Origin: JACKBK01 sp963707275
GTDB taxonomy: Bacteria > Chloroflexota > Anaerolineae > JAAEKA01
NCBI GenBank assembly: GCA_963707275.1
Contig: CAVPPH010000003.1
Coordinates: 655,987-719,986, forward strand
Length of the DNA: 64,000 nt
Reading direction: 5' to 3'
This document shows, one piece after another, positions 40,476 through 49,044 of this stretch. The translations under genes were made by a program, and so were the position numbers. The notes under the pieces were generated by a model that was not told the origin of the DNA, ran no database searches, and saw nothing but the letters and a program-made list of their open reading frames with translations. Numbering within the stretch: the stretch's first letter is position 1; each line of letters starts with the position of its first letter.

Positions 40476-41459
40476 TCACCCTTTCACCATCTGCAGCAGC
40501 CGTTCCAAGTCGCCGTGTACTTCCAGACCAGCATGCCGGCCGCGGCCGTGGAACAGCTCTGCGCCAGCATGGGTGCTCAGGCGCACGTCTACTGCGGCGT
40601 TGAGGGTTTCCGCGACGCGCTTGCCCATGTCCAGCTTGGTCGGTCCTGCCAGCAGGCCGCCTTCGGCGCGCGAGGCCACTAGCTCCAGGCGGTGCTGGCG
40701 GTTGTGCAGCGTCCAGGTGACGTGGTCATCGCTGAGTTCCAGGCGCTCGATGGCCGCGCCCAGGTAGGTAGTGAAGCGGTAGAGCAGCCCTTCATGCCAC
40801 AGGCCGACAATGAAGCCGGGGAAGGCACGCCCCATCCAGGGGATGATGGCCACGGACGCGGTCAGACTGGCGCGGGGCCGGTCGAAGTGGTTGGTCTGGA
40901 ACCAGACCCAGGCGGCGGGGAAGGATTGACCCCAGTCCTTCTCGTTGTAACCCCGGCCGCTGCTGAAGTCTGTCTCCTGGCCATCGATGCGCAGCCGGCC
41001 CGCGATGCGATGATCGAGGCTCCCCACACCATGGTAGCACTCCATTCTGGGAACCCAGGCATACCAACCCATGATGCCCGGCGAGGCCGGCGATACCGGC
41101 CAGGGCGTCAGCCCGTCGAAGCGCAGCTCGCCCTGCACCTGGCCCTCCGGCCGGTCGATGTCCAGCACGATGCGGTCCTGCGTGAACAGGTTGGGGCCGA
41201 TGCGCACCTCGAAGTCGCGTGCGGAGGCCCAGAAGTCACGCAGCGGATAGACATGGTAGGCCGAGCGGCCGGTGACGCCGTCCAGCACCTGCACGAAGGC
41301 ATGGGCGTCGCCGCTCAGGCTGACGCCGGGGATGATCGCGTAGCGCCGCGTTTCATCGGCGCTGACGATCTTGTAGTACCAGCCCTCGAAGAACGGGGGC
41401 TGCTGGCCGTGGCCGTGGTAAATGGCCGGATGCAGGGTTTTGTAGACGAATTGGCGCAT
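40476..41459 (-). CDS. Tocopherol-cyclase-like protein
   Basis: 327 residues. F-F-E-G-W-Y-Y-K-I near the start, then Y-H-V-Y-P, M-G-W-Y-A-W-V-P and G-Y-N-E-K-D-W-G-Q-S-F-P with conserved Trp/Tyr are the landmarks of the tocopherol cyclase family (lipocalin-like double barrel). In non-photosynthetic bacteria the function is unknown. No plastoquinone or tocopherol genes lie nearby, so cyclase activity should not be assumed. The frame is intact and it stands alone. Confidence 0.82.
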   Translation of the reverse strand: MRQFVYKTLHPAIYHGHGQQPPFFEGWYYKIVSADETRRYAIIPGVSLSGDAHAFVQVLDGVTGRSAYHVYPLRDFWASARDFEVRIGPNLFTQDRIVLDIDRPEGQVQGELRFDGLTPWPVSPASPGIMGWYAWVPRMECYHGVGSLDHRIAGRLRIDGQETDFSSGRGYNEKDWGQSFPAAWVWFQTNHFDRPRASLTASVAIIPWMGRAFPGFIVGLWHEGLLYRFTTYLGAAIERLELSDDHVTWTLHNRQHRLELVASRAEGGLLAGPTKLDMGKRVAETLNAAVDVRLSTHAGAELFHGRGRHAGLEVHGDLERLLQMVKG

Positions 41460-41742
41460 GGTGGGACTCCTTCGGCGCAGGAATTGCGCCTCATCATACC
41501 GCAGTAAAGGCCGATCTGGAAGTCACGCGGCCGGCACGATACAGAGAATGGCGTCGCTTGCCATGGGACGAATGTTTGGCCTTGGTTGCGTATGACGCCC
41601 ATTCTGTGGTACCATGTCATCAAGCAACGACGTCATCAGACAACGTTGGAAAACATCTTTCAGAAGACAGCCGCCGGGACGGGCTGCGCCCGACACCCCG
41701 ATGGATGAAAAGAGCAGAGCACTGACGGCTCACCTGCCATGG

Positions 41743-41852
41743 TGTCACTGCGAGGCGGCGGCCGCCGAAGCAGTCTCTCTGGTAAGGCCGAGAGACACTT
41801 GCGCCGCACGCACGTGCAGGTGTTGCTTCGCCGCAGACGGCTCGCAATGACA
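41743..41852. repeat. TTGCGAG-type inverted repeat, copy 1 (110 bp)
   Basis: Ends TGTCACTGCGAGG and CTCGCAATGACA; internal GCCGAAGCAGTCTC and TTGCTTCGCCGC also pair. Same family as 47751-47822 and 51245-51320. It abuts the hicA relic and appears to have replaced its start. The region 41460-41742 upstream shows no gene. Confidence 0.8.
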
Positions 41853-41941
41853 GTGAGACGCTATTCTCAAAGCCAGACCGCAAAGATATTCTCTGGTCCG
41901 ATTTCATCACTTTGTTAGGTGTCCTCGATGCTGAAATCACC
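41849..41941 (+). pseudogene. hicA relic (N-terminal part)
   Basis: In frame from 41849 it reads S-E-T-L-F-S-K-P-D-R-K-D-I-L-W-S-D-F, then L-G-V-L-D-A-E-I, the N-terminal pattern of one HicA subfamily (F-x-K-P-x-R-x-D-I-x-W-S-D-I). The start codon is missing and the catalytic His part is absent; the sequence runs straight into the hicB relic. Confidence 0.6.
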
Positions 41942-42080
41942 GCAGAAGCCATTCTCAGGCCGCTTCAACGTCCGCCTCAGCCCGAAAATCCATCGTCAGA
42001 TCGCCGAAAAAGCTGCACTGCAGTGTGTCAGCCTCAATCAATGGGTGGCAGAGACCGTGTCACTTGCGCTGCAACCGTAA
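41928..42080 (+). pseudogene. hicB relic (C-terminal DNA-binding part), 50 residues
   Basis: From the ATG at 41928: F-S-G-R-F-N-V-R-L-S-P-K-I-H-R-Q-I-A-E-K-A and V-S-L-N-Q-W-V-A-E-T, the ribbon-helix-helix end of HicB antitoxins. The RNase-H-like N-terminal domain is missing. It overlaps the hicA relic, so one deletion probably fused the two genes. Confidence 0.65.
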
Positions 42081-42116
42081 ACACATCTTGGAGACCCTGA
42101 ACAGGAGCATCTTCCC

Positions 42117-42386
42117 ATGACAGCACAAATCCATTTCTCGGCCGAAGAGGCCAAACAGATTGGCGATACCCTGGGCATCACCTGGCAACAGTTTGACGTG
42201 GAACAGTTCCAGATGGGGCTGAACGTCGAAATGGAGCACGGATCCCACGACCCCGAAACCAACGTCACCAACGATGATCCCATCCTAACTGGCAAGATCG
42301 CCTGGGCCCATCTGAAAGAATTTTCTGACTACTACACGCGTTTGATGGAGCTTGAGGAAGAGGCCGACGCGTACTGGGCCGAATGA
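42117..42386 (+). CDS. DUF5661 family protein
   Basis: 89 residues: F-S-A-E-E-A-K-Q-I-G-D-T-L-G-I, then Q-F-Q-M-G-L-N-V-E-M-E-H-G and T-N-V-T-N-D-D-P-I. The E-H-G-S-H-D-P stretch is highly conserved in DUF5661 and may bind metal. Function unknown. AGGAGCATCTTCCC precedes the start. The stop overlaps the next ATG (ATGA), so it is coupled to the YigZ gene. Confidence 0.75.
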   Translation: MTAQIHFSAEEAKQIGDTLGITWQQFDVEQFQMGLNVEMEHGSHDPETNVTNDDPILTGKIAWAHLKEFSDYYTRLMELEEEADAYWAE

Positions 42387-42997
42387 CCGCTCGCTATCCG
42401 ATTCCCGCGGGCCAGTACCGCGTGGAGGAGGAGATCGACCGCAGTCGCTTCATCACCACCGTGGCCTGCACGCCAACGGTCGAGGCGGCGCGCGAGTTCA
42501 TCACCGCGCGCCGGGATGAGTTTGCCGACGCCTCGCACAACTGCTGGGCTTACGTCGTCGGCCCGCCCGGCAGCACGGGCCAGGTTGGCTACAGCGACGA
42601 CGGTGAGCCGCACGGCACAGCCGGCCGGCCGATGTTTACCGTGCTGGAGCACTGCGGCGTCGGCGACATCACCGCGGTCGTGACGCGCTATTTCGGCGGC
42701 ACGCTGCTGGGGCGGGGCGGTCTGGTGCGCGCCTACAGCGGCGGCGTCAAGCTGGCGCTGGAAACGCTGCCGCTGGCCGAACATCGCCCGATGGCGGATC
42801 TGTCGATCGTCATCGAATACAGCGTCGTCGCGCAGGTCCAGCGGCTGCTGCCGGAGTACGAAGCTGAGATCGTTGGTCAGGAATACGCCGTCGATGTCTC
42901 GCTGAATCTGCGGCTGCCTGAGACGCAGGCCGAGCCGCTGCAGGCCGCGCTGATGGAGTTGACCAACGGCCAGGTGCTGATTGAAACGGCTGTTTGA
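42383..42997 (+). CDS. YigZ / IMPACT family protein
   Basis: 204 residues. The N-terminal UPF0029 (IMPACT) domain shows S-R-F-I-T-T, H-N-C-W-A-Y-V-V-G, Y-S-D-D-G-E-P-H-G-T-A-G-R-P and T-R-Y-F-G-G-T-L-L-G-R-G-G-L-V-R-A-Y. A C-terminal DUF1949 domain follows (130-204). The bacterial role is poorly known, with links to translation and stress. It ends at TGA 42995-42997, which overlaps the pheST promoter. Confidence 0.88.
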   Translation: MTARYPIPAGQYRVEEEIDRSRFITTVACTPTVEAAREFITARRDEFADASHNCWAYVVGPPGSTGQVGYSDDGEPHGTAGRPMFTVLEHCGVGDITAVVTRYFGGTLLGRGGLVRAYSGGVKLALETLPLAEHRPMADLSIVIEYSVVAQVQRLLPEYEAEIVGQEYAVDVSLNLRLPETQAEPLQAALMELTNGQVLIETAV

Positions 42998-43022
42998 CAA
43001 ATCAAACCCGCTGCGGCATAAT
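42994..43022 (+). promoter_or_regulatory. pheST promoter
   Basis: TTGACA (42994-42999), 17 bp, CATAAT (43017-43022). It is placed to transcribe the T-box leader. Confidence 0.7.
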
Positions 43023-43179
43023 CTCGCCACAATTGAAGACCCTTCAAAGGCTGTGACGGAGAAAAGTAGGTGAAGGGAAGCTGCCAGAGAAGCCGGGCGG
43101 TCACGTGTGACCGCTGCAAGCCCGGCCCAGTGAAAGCTCACCGAAGTTCGCTCCCGAGCCGACGGGTGAAACCGGTCAA

Positions 43180-43262
43180 CAGTAACCAGTTATCAGTAAT
43201 CAGTATTCGGATCAGAGTTAACTGATCAGCGACCACTGATTACAGATCATTGATGACTGATC
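43180..43262. repeat. Heptad tandem-repeat hairpin inside the T-box leader
   Basis: Left: four heptads CAGTAAC, CAGTTAT, CAGTAAT, CAGTATT. Right: six heptads such as ACTGATC, ACTGATT, ATTGATG, complementary in trend to the left ones. Confidence 0.8.
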
Positions 43263-43390
43263 ACCGTAACTAGTCCGCTCCGGCAGCCCGCCGTTACCCG
43301 GGCAACCGATCCTGGTGACTTGTTTACCGGTGTCGGACCAAGAGCCTCGCTGCGTACGCACGAGGAAACAGGGTGGTACCGCGAACTGTG

Positions 43391-43425
43391 ATGCCCACGT
43401 CTCGTCCCTGAAGAGACGTGGGCAT
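43391..43425 (+). terminator. Regulated terminator of the T-box
   Basis: Stem ATGCCCACGTCTC / GAGACGTGGGCAT, 9-nt loop, then TTTTTC. Competes with the antiterminator that contains the T-box sequence. Confidence 0.85.
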
Positions 43426-43489
43426 TTTTCTTGTTTTTCAGCCCCGGCGCTGAAGCGCCTACTACGAACAGGCAACAGACGAGGACAGC

Positions 43490-44521
43490 ATGAACGAAGA
43501 ATTGAGAAAACTGCGGGACCAGGCGTTGGTCGGCTTGCAGGCGGCCGGCGATATGGACACGCTGGAGGTGTGGCGCATTGAGTACCTCGGTCGCAAGGGC
43601 ACGGTCACCGACCTGATGCGCAACATCGGGCAAGTGCCGTTCGAGGAGCGACCGGCCTACGGGCAGGCCGCCAACGCGCTGAAGGGCGAGCTGACCGACG
43701 CGTTCGACGCGCGCCAGCAGGCGTTGGTGCAGGAGTCGCTGGCGGCGGAGATGGCCGCGGAGGGCGTCGATGTGACGCTGCCCGGCCGCCGGCCGCAGCT
43801 TGGCGGCGTGCATCCCAGCAACCAGACGCTGCGCGAGATCACCGATATCTTCGCGACGATGGGGTTCCAGGTCTACACCAGCCGCGATGTCGAGACCGAC
43901 GAGTACAACTTCGAGCTGCTCAACATGCCGCCCGGCCACCCGGCGCGCGACATGTGGGACACGTTCTACACCACCACGCCCGGCGTGATCATGCGCACCC
44001 ACACCAGCCCCGGCCAGATTCACGCGATGAAGGACCTGGGACCGGACAAACCGATCCGCGTCATCCTGCCAGGCATGTGCTACCGCTACGAGCAGGTCAG
44101 CGCGCGCGCCGAGATGATGTTCCACCAGGTTGAGGGGCTGGCCATCGGCCGTAACATCACCATGGCCGACCTGAAGGGCGTCATCGTCGAGTTTGCCAAC
44201 CAGCTCTACGGGGCAGGCCGCAAGCTGCGCTTCCGCTGCTCGCATTTCCCCTTCACCGAACCCAGCGTTGAGGCCGATGTCGATTGTATCCTCTGCGGCG
44301 GCACGGGCTGCGCGGTCTGCAAGTACACCGGCTGGCTGGAGATTATGGGCGCGGGCATGGTGCATCCGACGGTGTTGCGCAATGGCGGCTACGACCCGGC
44401 CGAGTGGTCCGGCTTCGCCTTCGGCATGGGACCGGAACGCATCACCATGCTCAAGAGCGGCATTTCCGACATTCGCTACTTCTTCGGGAACGATCTGCGC
44501 TTCCTGGAGCAGTTCGGATAA
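43490..44521 (+). CDS. pheS: Phenylalanyl-tRNA synthetase alpha subunit
   Basis: 343 residues. An N-terminal coiled coil (1-85) contacts tRNA. The class II core has H-P-S-N-Q-T-L-R-E-I, M-R-T-H-T-S-P-G-Q (motif 2), F-R-C-S-H-F-P-F-T-E-P-S and W-L-E-I-M-G-A-G-M-V-H-P; a Cys set C-I-L-C..C-A-V-C suggests a zinc site, as in many PheS. It charges tRNA-Phe with the beta subunit downstream. GAGGACAG lies before the ATG. Controlled by the T-box upstream. Confidence 0.95.
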   Translation: MNEELRKLRDQALVGLQAAGDMDTLEVWRIEYLGRKGTVTDLMRNIGQVPFEERPAYGQAANALKGELTDAFDARQQALVQESLAAEMAAEGVDVTLPGRRPQLGGVHPSNQTLREITDIFATMGFQVYTSRDVETDEYNFELLNMPPGHPARDMWDTFYTTTPGVIMRTHTSPGQIHAMKDLGPDKPIRVILPGMCYRYEQVSARAEMMFHQVEGLAIGRNITMADLKGVIVEFANQLYGAGRKLRFRCSHFPFTEPSVEADVDCILCGGTGCAVCKYTGWLEIMGAGMVHPTVLRNGGYDPAEWSGFAFGMGPERITMLKSGISDIRYFFGNDLRFLEQFG

Positions 44522-44532
44522 GAGAGAGGAGA

Positions 44533-44624
44533 TGGTAGATTGGTAGACTGGGAAATTGGTTGGTTGGTGTGCCGTAACGGCGTCCCAATCCACCAATCTA
44601 CCAATCCACCAATCTACCAGTCCC
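44533..44624. repeat. Octad tandem-repeat hairpin between pheS and pheT
   Basis: Left: TGGTAGAT, TGGTAGAC, TGGGAAAT, TGGTTGGT. Right: CCAATCCA, CCAATCTA, CCAATCCA, CCAATCTA, CCAGTCCC. The two sides are complementary and can form a long hairpin about 30 bp long within the operon. Confidence 0.85.
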
Positions 44625-44637
44625 CGAGGAACAAACT

Positions 44638-47371
44638 ATGACAGCAATCAAAGTACCCCTATCCTGGCTCAACGATTTCGTCGACGTCTTCGATCTCGAC
44701 CCGGTGGAGCTGGCCGAGCGACTGACGCTGGCCGGTCTGGAGGTCGAGCATATCCGCTGGGTCGGCCTGAACCCGTCTGACGCCTACCACGTGCCGGCCG
44801 ACCGCATGGGCGAAGAGGACGGCCTGCCCTGGGCACGCGACACGCTCTTCGTCGGCGAGATCTTGAAGACCGAGCGCCATCCCAACGCCGACCGGCTGCT
44901 GCTGGCGACCGTCGAATACGGCGGCGAAAAGCCGATGACGATCATCACCGGCGCGCCCAACCTGCAGCCGGGCGACAGCATGGTCAAGGTCGCTTTCGCC
45001 ACCATCGGCGCGCGGCTGGTGGACCCATACGCCGACTCGTACAAAACCATGACTCTCAAGGCGGGCAAAATCCGCGGCATCCAGTCCGAGGGGATGGCCT
45101 GTTCGGCGCGCGAGCTGGGCATCAGCGACGAGCATGGTGGCATCATCATCCTGCCGCCCAACGCGCCGGTCGGCATGCCGCTGGCCGACTACATGGGCGA
45201 CGCCGTCTACTCCATGGACCTGACGCCCAACCTGGCGCGCAACCTGAACATCATCGGCGTGGCACGCGAGGTCGCGGCGCTCTACGACCGGCCGCTCAAG
45301 CGGCCGCAGCCAGAGCTGGCCGCGCTGGCCGGCATCGTTCGCCCGGAGGACATGCCGCGCCCGCAGCCGCCCGCCCAGCAGTTCGTCAAGATCGAGATCA
45401 CCGATGCCTGACCTTTGCCATCGCTACACGGCGATCCTGATTCGCGACGTGGAGATCGGCGAGTCGCCAGGCTGGATCAAGGACCGGCTGCGCAAGGCCG
45501 GCGTGCGCCCTATCAGCAACATCGTGGACGCCACCAACTACACGATGCTGGAATGGGGCCAGCCGACGCATGCGTTCGACTATGATTTGTTGTTGCAACG
45601 GGCGCGGGTGGCAGAAGTCAGAAGTCAGAAGACGGAGGTCGCAGATCAGACCAGCGGCGGCTCGGCTCCGGCTGACCCTCTGGTCTCTGACCGTCTGACC
45701 TCTGTCGTTCCGACAATCATCATGCGCCGCGCCCACGACGGCGAGAAGATGACCACGCTGGACGGCGTCGAACGCCAACTGACCAGCGATATGCTGATGA
45801 TCAGCGACACACTGGGCACGGTCGCCATCGGCGGCGTCATGGGCGGGCTGGAGACCGAGGTCAACGACCAGACGCGCAACGTGTTGCTGGAGGCTGCCAG
45901 CTTCGACTTCATCAACAACCGGCGCACGTCACAGACGCTGCGGCTGCCCAGCGAGGCCACGGCCCGCTTCAGCAAGGGCATCTCGGCCGAGATGCCGATA
46001 CCGGCTGGGATGCGCTGCGCCCGGCTGATGGTCGAGCTGGCCGGCGGCGAGGTCGTCGCGGGCATCGAAGACTGCTACCCGACCGAGCAGCACAGCGTCG
46101 TCATCGACATCACCCCGGCCGAAGTGCGCCGCATCCTGGGCATGGATGTGCCCGCGGCGCAGATCAGCGCCATCCTGCGCCGGCTGGAGTTCAATGTCCA
46201 AGAAACGGACGTGGCGGGCGCGGAGACCGCGCCCCTACGGGTGACCGTGCCGTGGTTCCGACTCGACGCAACTATCCCGGCCGACCTGCTGGAGGAGATC
46301 GCCCGCATCATCGGCTACGACCAGATACCGACCGCGCTGATGGACGACGAGCTGCCGCCGCAGTGGCGCAACTGGTCGCTGGAGGGCAAGGAGCGGGTGC
46401 GCGACCTGCTGACCGGCGCGGGCTTGCAGGACATCATCGGCTACCGGCTGATCGGAGCCGACGTCAACCGCAAGCTGCTGGCAGCGCAGGGCGAGCCCGC
46501 CTACGATCCAGCCGTCGACGCAGGCGTGGACGACGTGCAGCTTCCGCTCATCCTCGACCCGGAGACGCTGGTGCGCCTGGAGAACCCGCTGACGCCGGCT
46601 GCCGACCGGCTGCGCTCCACCATGCTGGGCAACATGGTGGCCGCGCTGGCCAAGAACGCCCGCAGCTTCGACCGGGTGGCGCTGTTCGAGATCGGCAAGG
46701 CCTACTGGCCGGTCGCAGGTGAGCCGTTGCCGGCTGAGCCAGAGCTGGTTAGCATCGGGTTGACCGGCGCACGCGAGACGCGCAGTTGGATGAACCAGGG
46801 CGACCAGATGCTGGACTTCTTTGACATGAAAGGTGTGGTGGAGGAACTACTGGCGCGGCTGGGACTGCTTGCCGATGCCCGCTTCGAGGCGACGGTGCAT
46901 CCGACGTTCGGAGTCCGCGCCGTGCGGGTGCTGATCGGCAAGAACGAACTGGGCGTGCTGGGCGAGGTGCATCCGGCCGTGCGGCGAGCCTTCGATCTGC
47001 CCGAGCAGCGGGTTTGCATCGCCGAACTGCGGCTGGCGCCGTTAGTGGCCGCCGTCACCTATCGGCCCGCGATGCAGTCGATCTCCAGCTTCCCCGCCAT
47101 CAAGGAAGACCTGGCGGTGGTGGTGGACGAGGGCGTGCTGGCCGAGCAGGTTGAGGGAATGATCCGCCAGGCCGGCGGCAGCCTGCTGCGCGACGTGCGC
47201 TTGTTCGACATCTATCGCGGCAAGCAGGTCGCGGCCGGCAAGAAGAGCCTGGCCTACAGCCTCACCTTCCAGGCCGACGACAAGACCCTCAAGGACTCGG
47301 ACGTGGAGAAGGTGCGCAAACGCATCATCGCCCGGCTTGGCCAGACGCTGAACGCGGAACTGCGTGGATAA
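44638..47371 (+). CDS. pheT: Phenylalanyl-tRNA synthetase beta subunit, one frameshift and one in-frame insertion
   Basis: About 910 residues: tRNA-binding OB domain (40-150), B3/B4 editing domain, B5, a catalytic-like core and the C-terminal ferredoxin-fold anticodon-binding domain (last 95 residues, S-I-S-S-F-P-A-I-K-E-D-L-A-V-V). An extra G near 45405 (GATGCCTGACC for GATCCTGACC) breaks the frame after V-K-I-E-I-T-D; the next frame resumes P-D-L-C-H-R-Y without loss. At 45612-45706 about 32 codons derived from heptad repeats (V-R-S-Q-K-T-E-V-A-D) are inserted in frame within the B3/B4 region, before P-T-I-I-M-R-R. Whether the insert disturbs editing is unknown. Confidence 0.92.
45612..45706. 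repeat. Heptad-repeat hairpin inserted within pheT coding sequence
   Basis: Left heptads CAGAAGT, CAGAAGT, CAGAAGA, CGGAGGT, CGCAGAT, CAGACCA; right side TCTGGTC, TCTGACC, TCTGACC blocks. The two sides are complementary. It is read in frame and adds Ser/Glu/Asp/Thr-rich residues. Confidence 0.8.
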
Positions 47372-47373
47372 TC

Positions 47374-47407
47374 AGGTGACGGGGACTGCTGGCAGTCCCC
47401 GTCACCT
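47374..47407. repeat. 34-nt hairpin repeat after pheT
   Basis: Arm AGGTGACGGGGACTG, loop CTGG, perfect complementary arm, then TTTC. It starts two bases after the pheT stop and may terminate the operon. Confidence 0.85.
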
Positions 47408-47469
47408 TTCTCGCTATTGCCGATCCAATCGGTATGTCCAAAACGAGTTGGTCAAACGTAGAGACACCA

Positions 47470-47635
47470 GCGCCGGTCGAGTAGCGGATTGAGGTAATCC
47501 AAATTTCATGAAGTAGAGTGCTAACAGCGTATCGAGACCACGCGGGTCGTGCGTAAGACCCGCGTGGTCTCGATACGCTGACGTGGGATCACCACATGGA
47601 ACGTACCTTGCCTTCATCCGCTACTCGACCGGCGC
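47470..47635. repeat. Fold-back element, 166 bp, with internal hairpin
   Basis: 20-bp perfect terminal inverted repeat (starts GCGCCGGTCGAGTAG) encloses a perfect 24-bp stem with 8-nt loop at 47525-47580 (CAGCGTATCGAGACC..). No ORF of note. Same two-level layout as 3374-3620 but different sequence. Confidence 0.85.
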
Positions 47636-47686
47636 CACAATCGCGGCACTTCATACACCGATCTCAAACAGACTCCAATCCATGTC

Positions 47687-47879
47687 GACAGGATTAACAG
47701 GATTAAGGAGTGCTCCACCGTAGCCACATTGTGAATTAAGTTTCCTTGAGTCATTGCGAGCCGCTGCGGCGAAGCACCCCTGCCTGTGCTGCACGAGATT
47801 GCTTCGGCGACCCTCGCAATGACATTCGTGGTTACTTTGTTTACGGCGTAGTGACCGCCTTAATCCTGTAAATCCTGTC
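47687..47879. repeat. ACAGGATTA inverted repeat with nested TTGCGAG element (copy 2)
   Basis: Outer 22-bp arms (start GACAGGATTAACAGG; one mismatch) are built from 9-mers ACAGGATTA. Inside, 47751-47822 is a TTGCGAG-type element with GCCGCTGCGGCGAAGCA and GATTGCTTCGGCGA arms. Together with the elements at 47374 and 47470 it fills the 47372-47964 gap. Confidence 0.8.
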
Positions 47880-47964
47880 AAAAACTCCGGTGCGTACGCT
47901 TGGTTTCGAACGAACCTCGGTTTTACCCGAATCGCAATCTCCCTGGAAACGAGGCCCCCTCTTC

Positions 47965-49029
47965 ATGATAGCCCTTGGCAGCTTTCTCGTGATGGTCGTG
48001 GCCATCTATTTGTTAGCCATTATCACCGACGAGTATTTCATCGTCAGCCTGGATCAGATCTCGAAGCAACTGAAGCTGCCCCACACCGTGGCGGGCGCGT
48101 CGCTGATGGCCATGGGGTCGTCGGCGCCTGAACTGGCCATCGCCTTGCTGGCGCTCTTCACCGCCGGCGGCGCTCACAGCGACGTCGGCATCGGCACCAT
48201 CGTGGGATCGGCTGTATTCAACATCCTTATCATCACCGGTGCGTCGGCCATCGTTCGCCCGGCCAAAATTTCGTGGCCGTCGGCAGTGCGCGACATAACC
48301 ATGTATGTGGCGTGTATTATCCTGCTGCTGTTCGTGATCTCCGACGGCACGGTGAGCCTGCCCGAAACGCTGGGCTTCCTTGGCTTGTACGCAATCTATC
48401 TGCTGATACTGATTCGCTGGAACAACATGGTCCAGGAAGAGGACCACCTGGTGGATCTGGTCGAGGCCGAAATCCACGAGGAGGAGACACGATCAGGCAT
48501 CTACTTCCGCGTCACTGCCTTTGTTGCCCGCGTGATCGGACTGCTAACCGGGGATGCACGCAAGAGCTACGTCAGGGCGTTTTTCGTGTCCATCGCGCTG
48601 ATCGGCCTGATCAGCTACGTGCTGGTGGAAATGGCGGTCGTGTTTGCAGACGCGCTGCATATCCCGCCTGTGATCGTCGCGCTGACGTTGCTGGCGGCCG
48701 GAACGTCGGTGCCCGACCTGTTCGCGTCGGTCATCGTGGCGCGCCAGGGACGCGGCTCGATGGCCATTGCCAACGCGGTGGGTTCCAACATCTTCGACAT
48801 TCTGGTGGGGCTTGGCCTGCCGTGGCTGCTGGCGCTGGTCCTGCTGAAAGAAAAGATCTTCATCGGCACTGAAGACCTCTGGTCGTCAGCGCTGATACTG
48901 GGGTTCACCGTCGTGCTGCTCTTCGTCTTCCTGTTTACCGGCAAATTGCTGAGCCGCAAAGAAGGCTGGGTGCTGGTCGCCACCTACGGCGCGTTCATCG
49001 CATGGACGCTGCTGGGTGGTGGGCTGTGA
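47965..49029 (+). CDS. Na+/Ca2+ exchanger family protein, NCKX-like
   Basis: 354 residues from the ATG at 47965; a GTG at 47890 would add 25 residues but follows directly on the repeat element. Two alpha repeats: M-G-S-S-A-P-E-L-A-I-A-L-L-A-L-F with G-I-G-T-I-V-G-S-A-V-F-N-I-L, and A-G-T-S-V-P-D-L-F-A-S-V-I-V-A-R with A-V-G-S-N-I-F-D-I-L-V-G. About ten TM helices and an acidic cytosolic loop (E-A-E-I-H-E-E-E). The second repeat has Asp in both S-V-P-D and S-N-I-F-D, as in potassium-dependent NCKX exchangers; the NCX family has Asn at the latter. Calcium extrusion is the inferred role. Confidence 0.87.
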   Translation: MIALGSFLVMVVAIYLLAIITDEYFIVSLDQISKQLKLPHTVAGASLMAMGSSAPELAIALLALFTAGGAHSDVGIGTIVGSAVFNILIITGASAIVRPAKISWPSAVRDITMYVACIILLLFVISDGTVSLPETLGFLGLYAIYLLILIRWNNMVQEEDHLVDLVEAEIHEEETRSGIYFRVTAFVARVIGLLTGDARKSYVRAFFVSIALIGLISYVLVEMAVVFADALHIPPVIVALTLLAAGTSVPDLFASVIVARQGRGSMAIANAVGSNIFDILVGLGLPWLLALVLLKEKIFIGTEDLWSSALILGFTVVLLFVFLFTGKLLSRKEGWVLVATYGAFIAWTLLGGGL

Positions 49030-49044
49030 TCCTTCCCCGGCCCA

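Larger units (their letters stand above)
43030..43430 (+). promoter_or_regulatory. T-box riboswitch leader (tRNA-Phe) of pheST
   Basis: The T-box AGGGTGGTACCGCG is at 43370-43383. Stem I begins near 43035; GAGAAAAGTAGG (43050-43061) is the AGTA/S-turn strand of the specifier loop, and TTC (Phe codon) at 43147-43149 in CGAAGTTCGCT is the likely specifier. The 13-bp terminator with T5 is at 43391-43425. Uncharged tRNA-Phe would pair with both sites, stabilise the antiterminator and turn on pheST. An 83-bp heptad-repeat hairpin (43180-43262) is inserted between stem I and the antiterminator. Confidence 0.88.
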
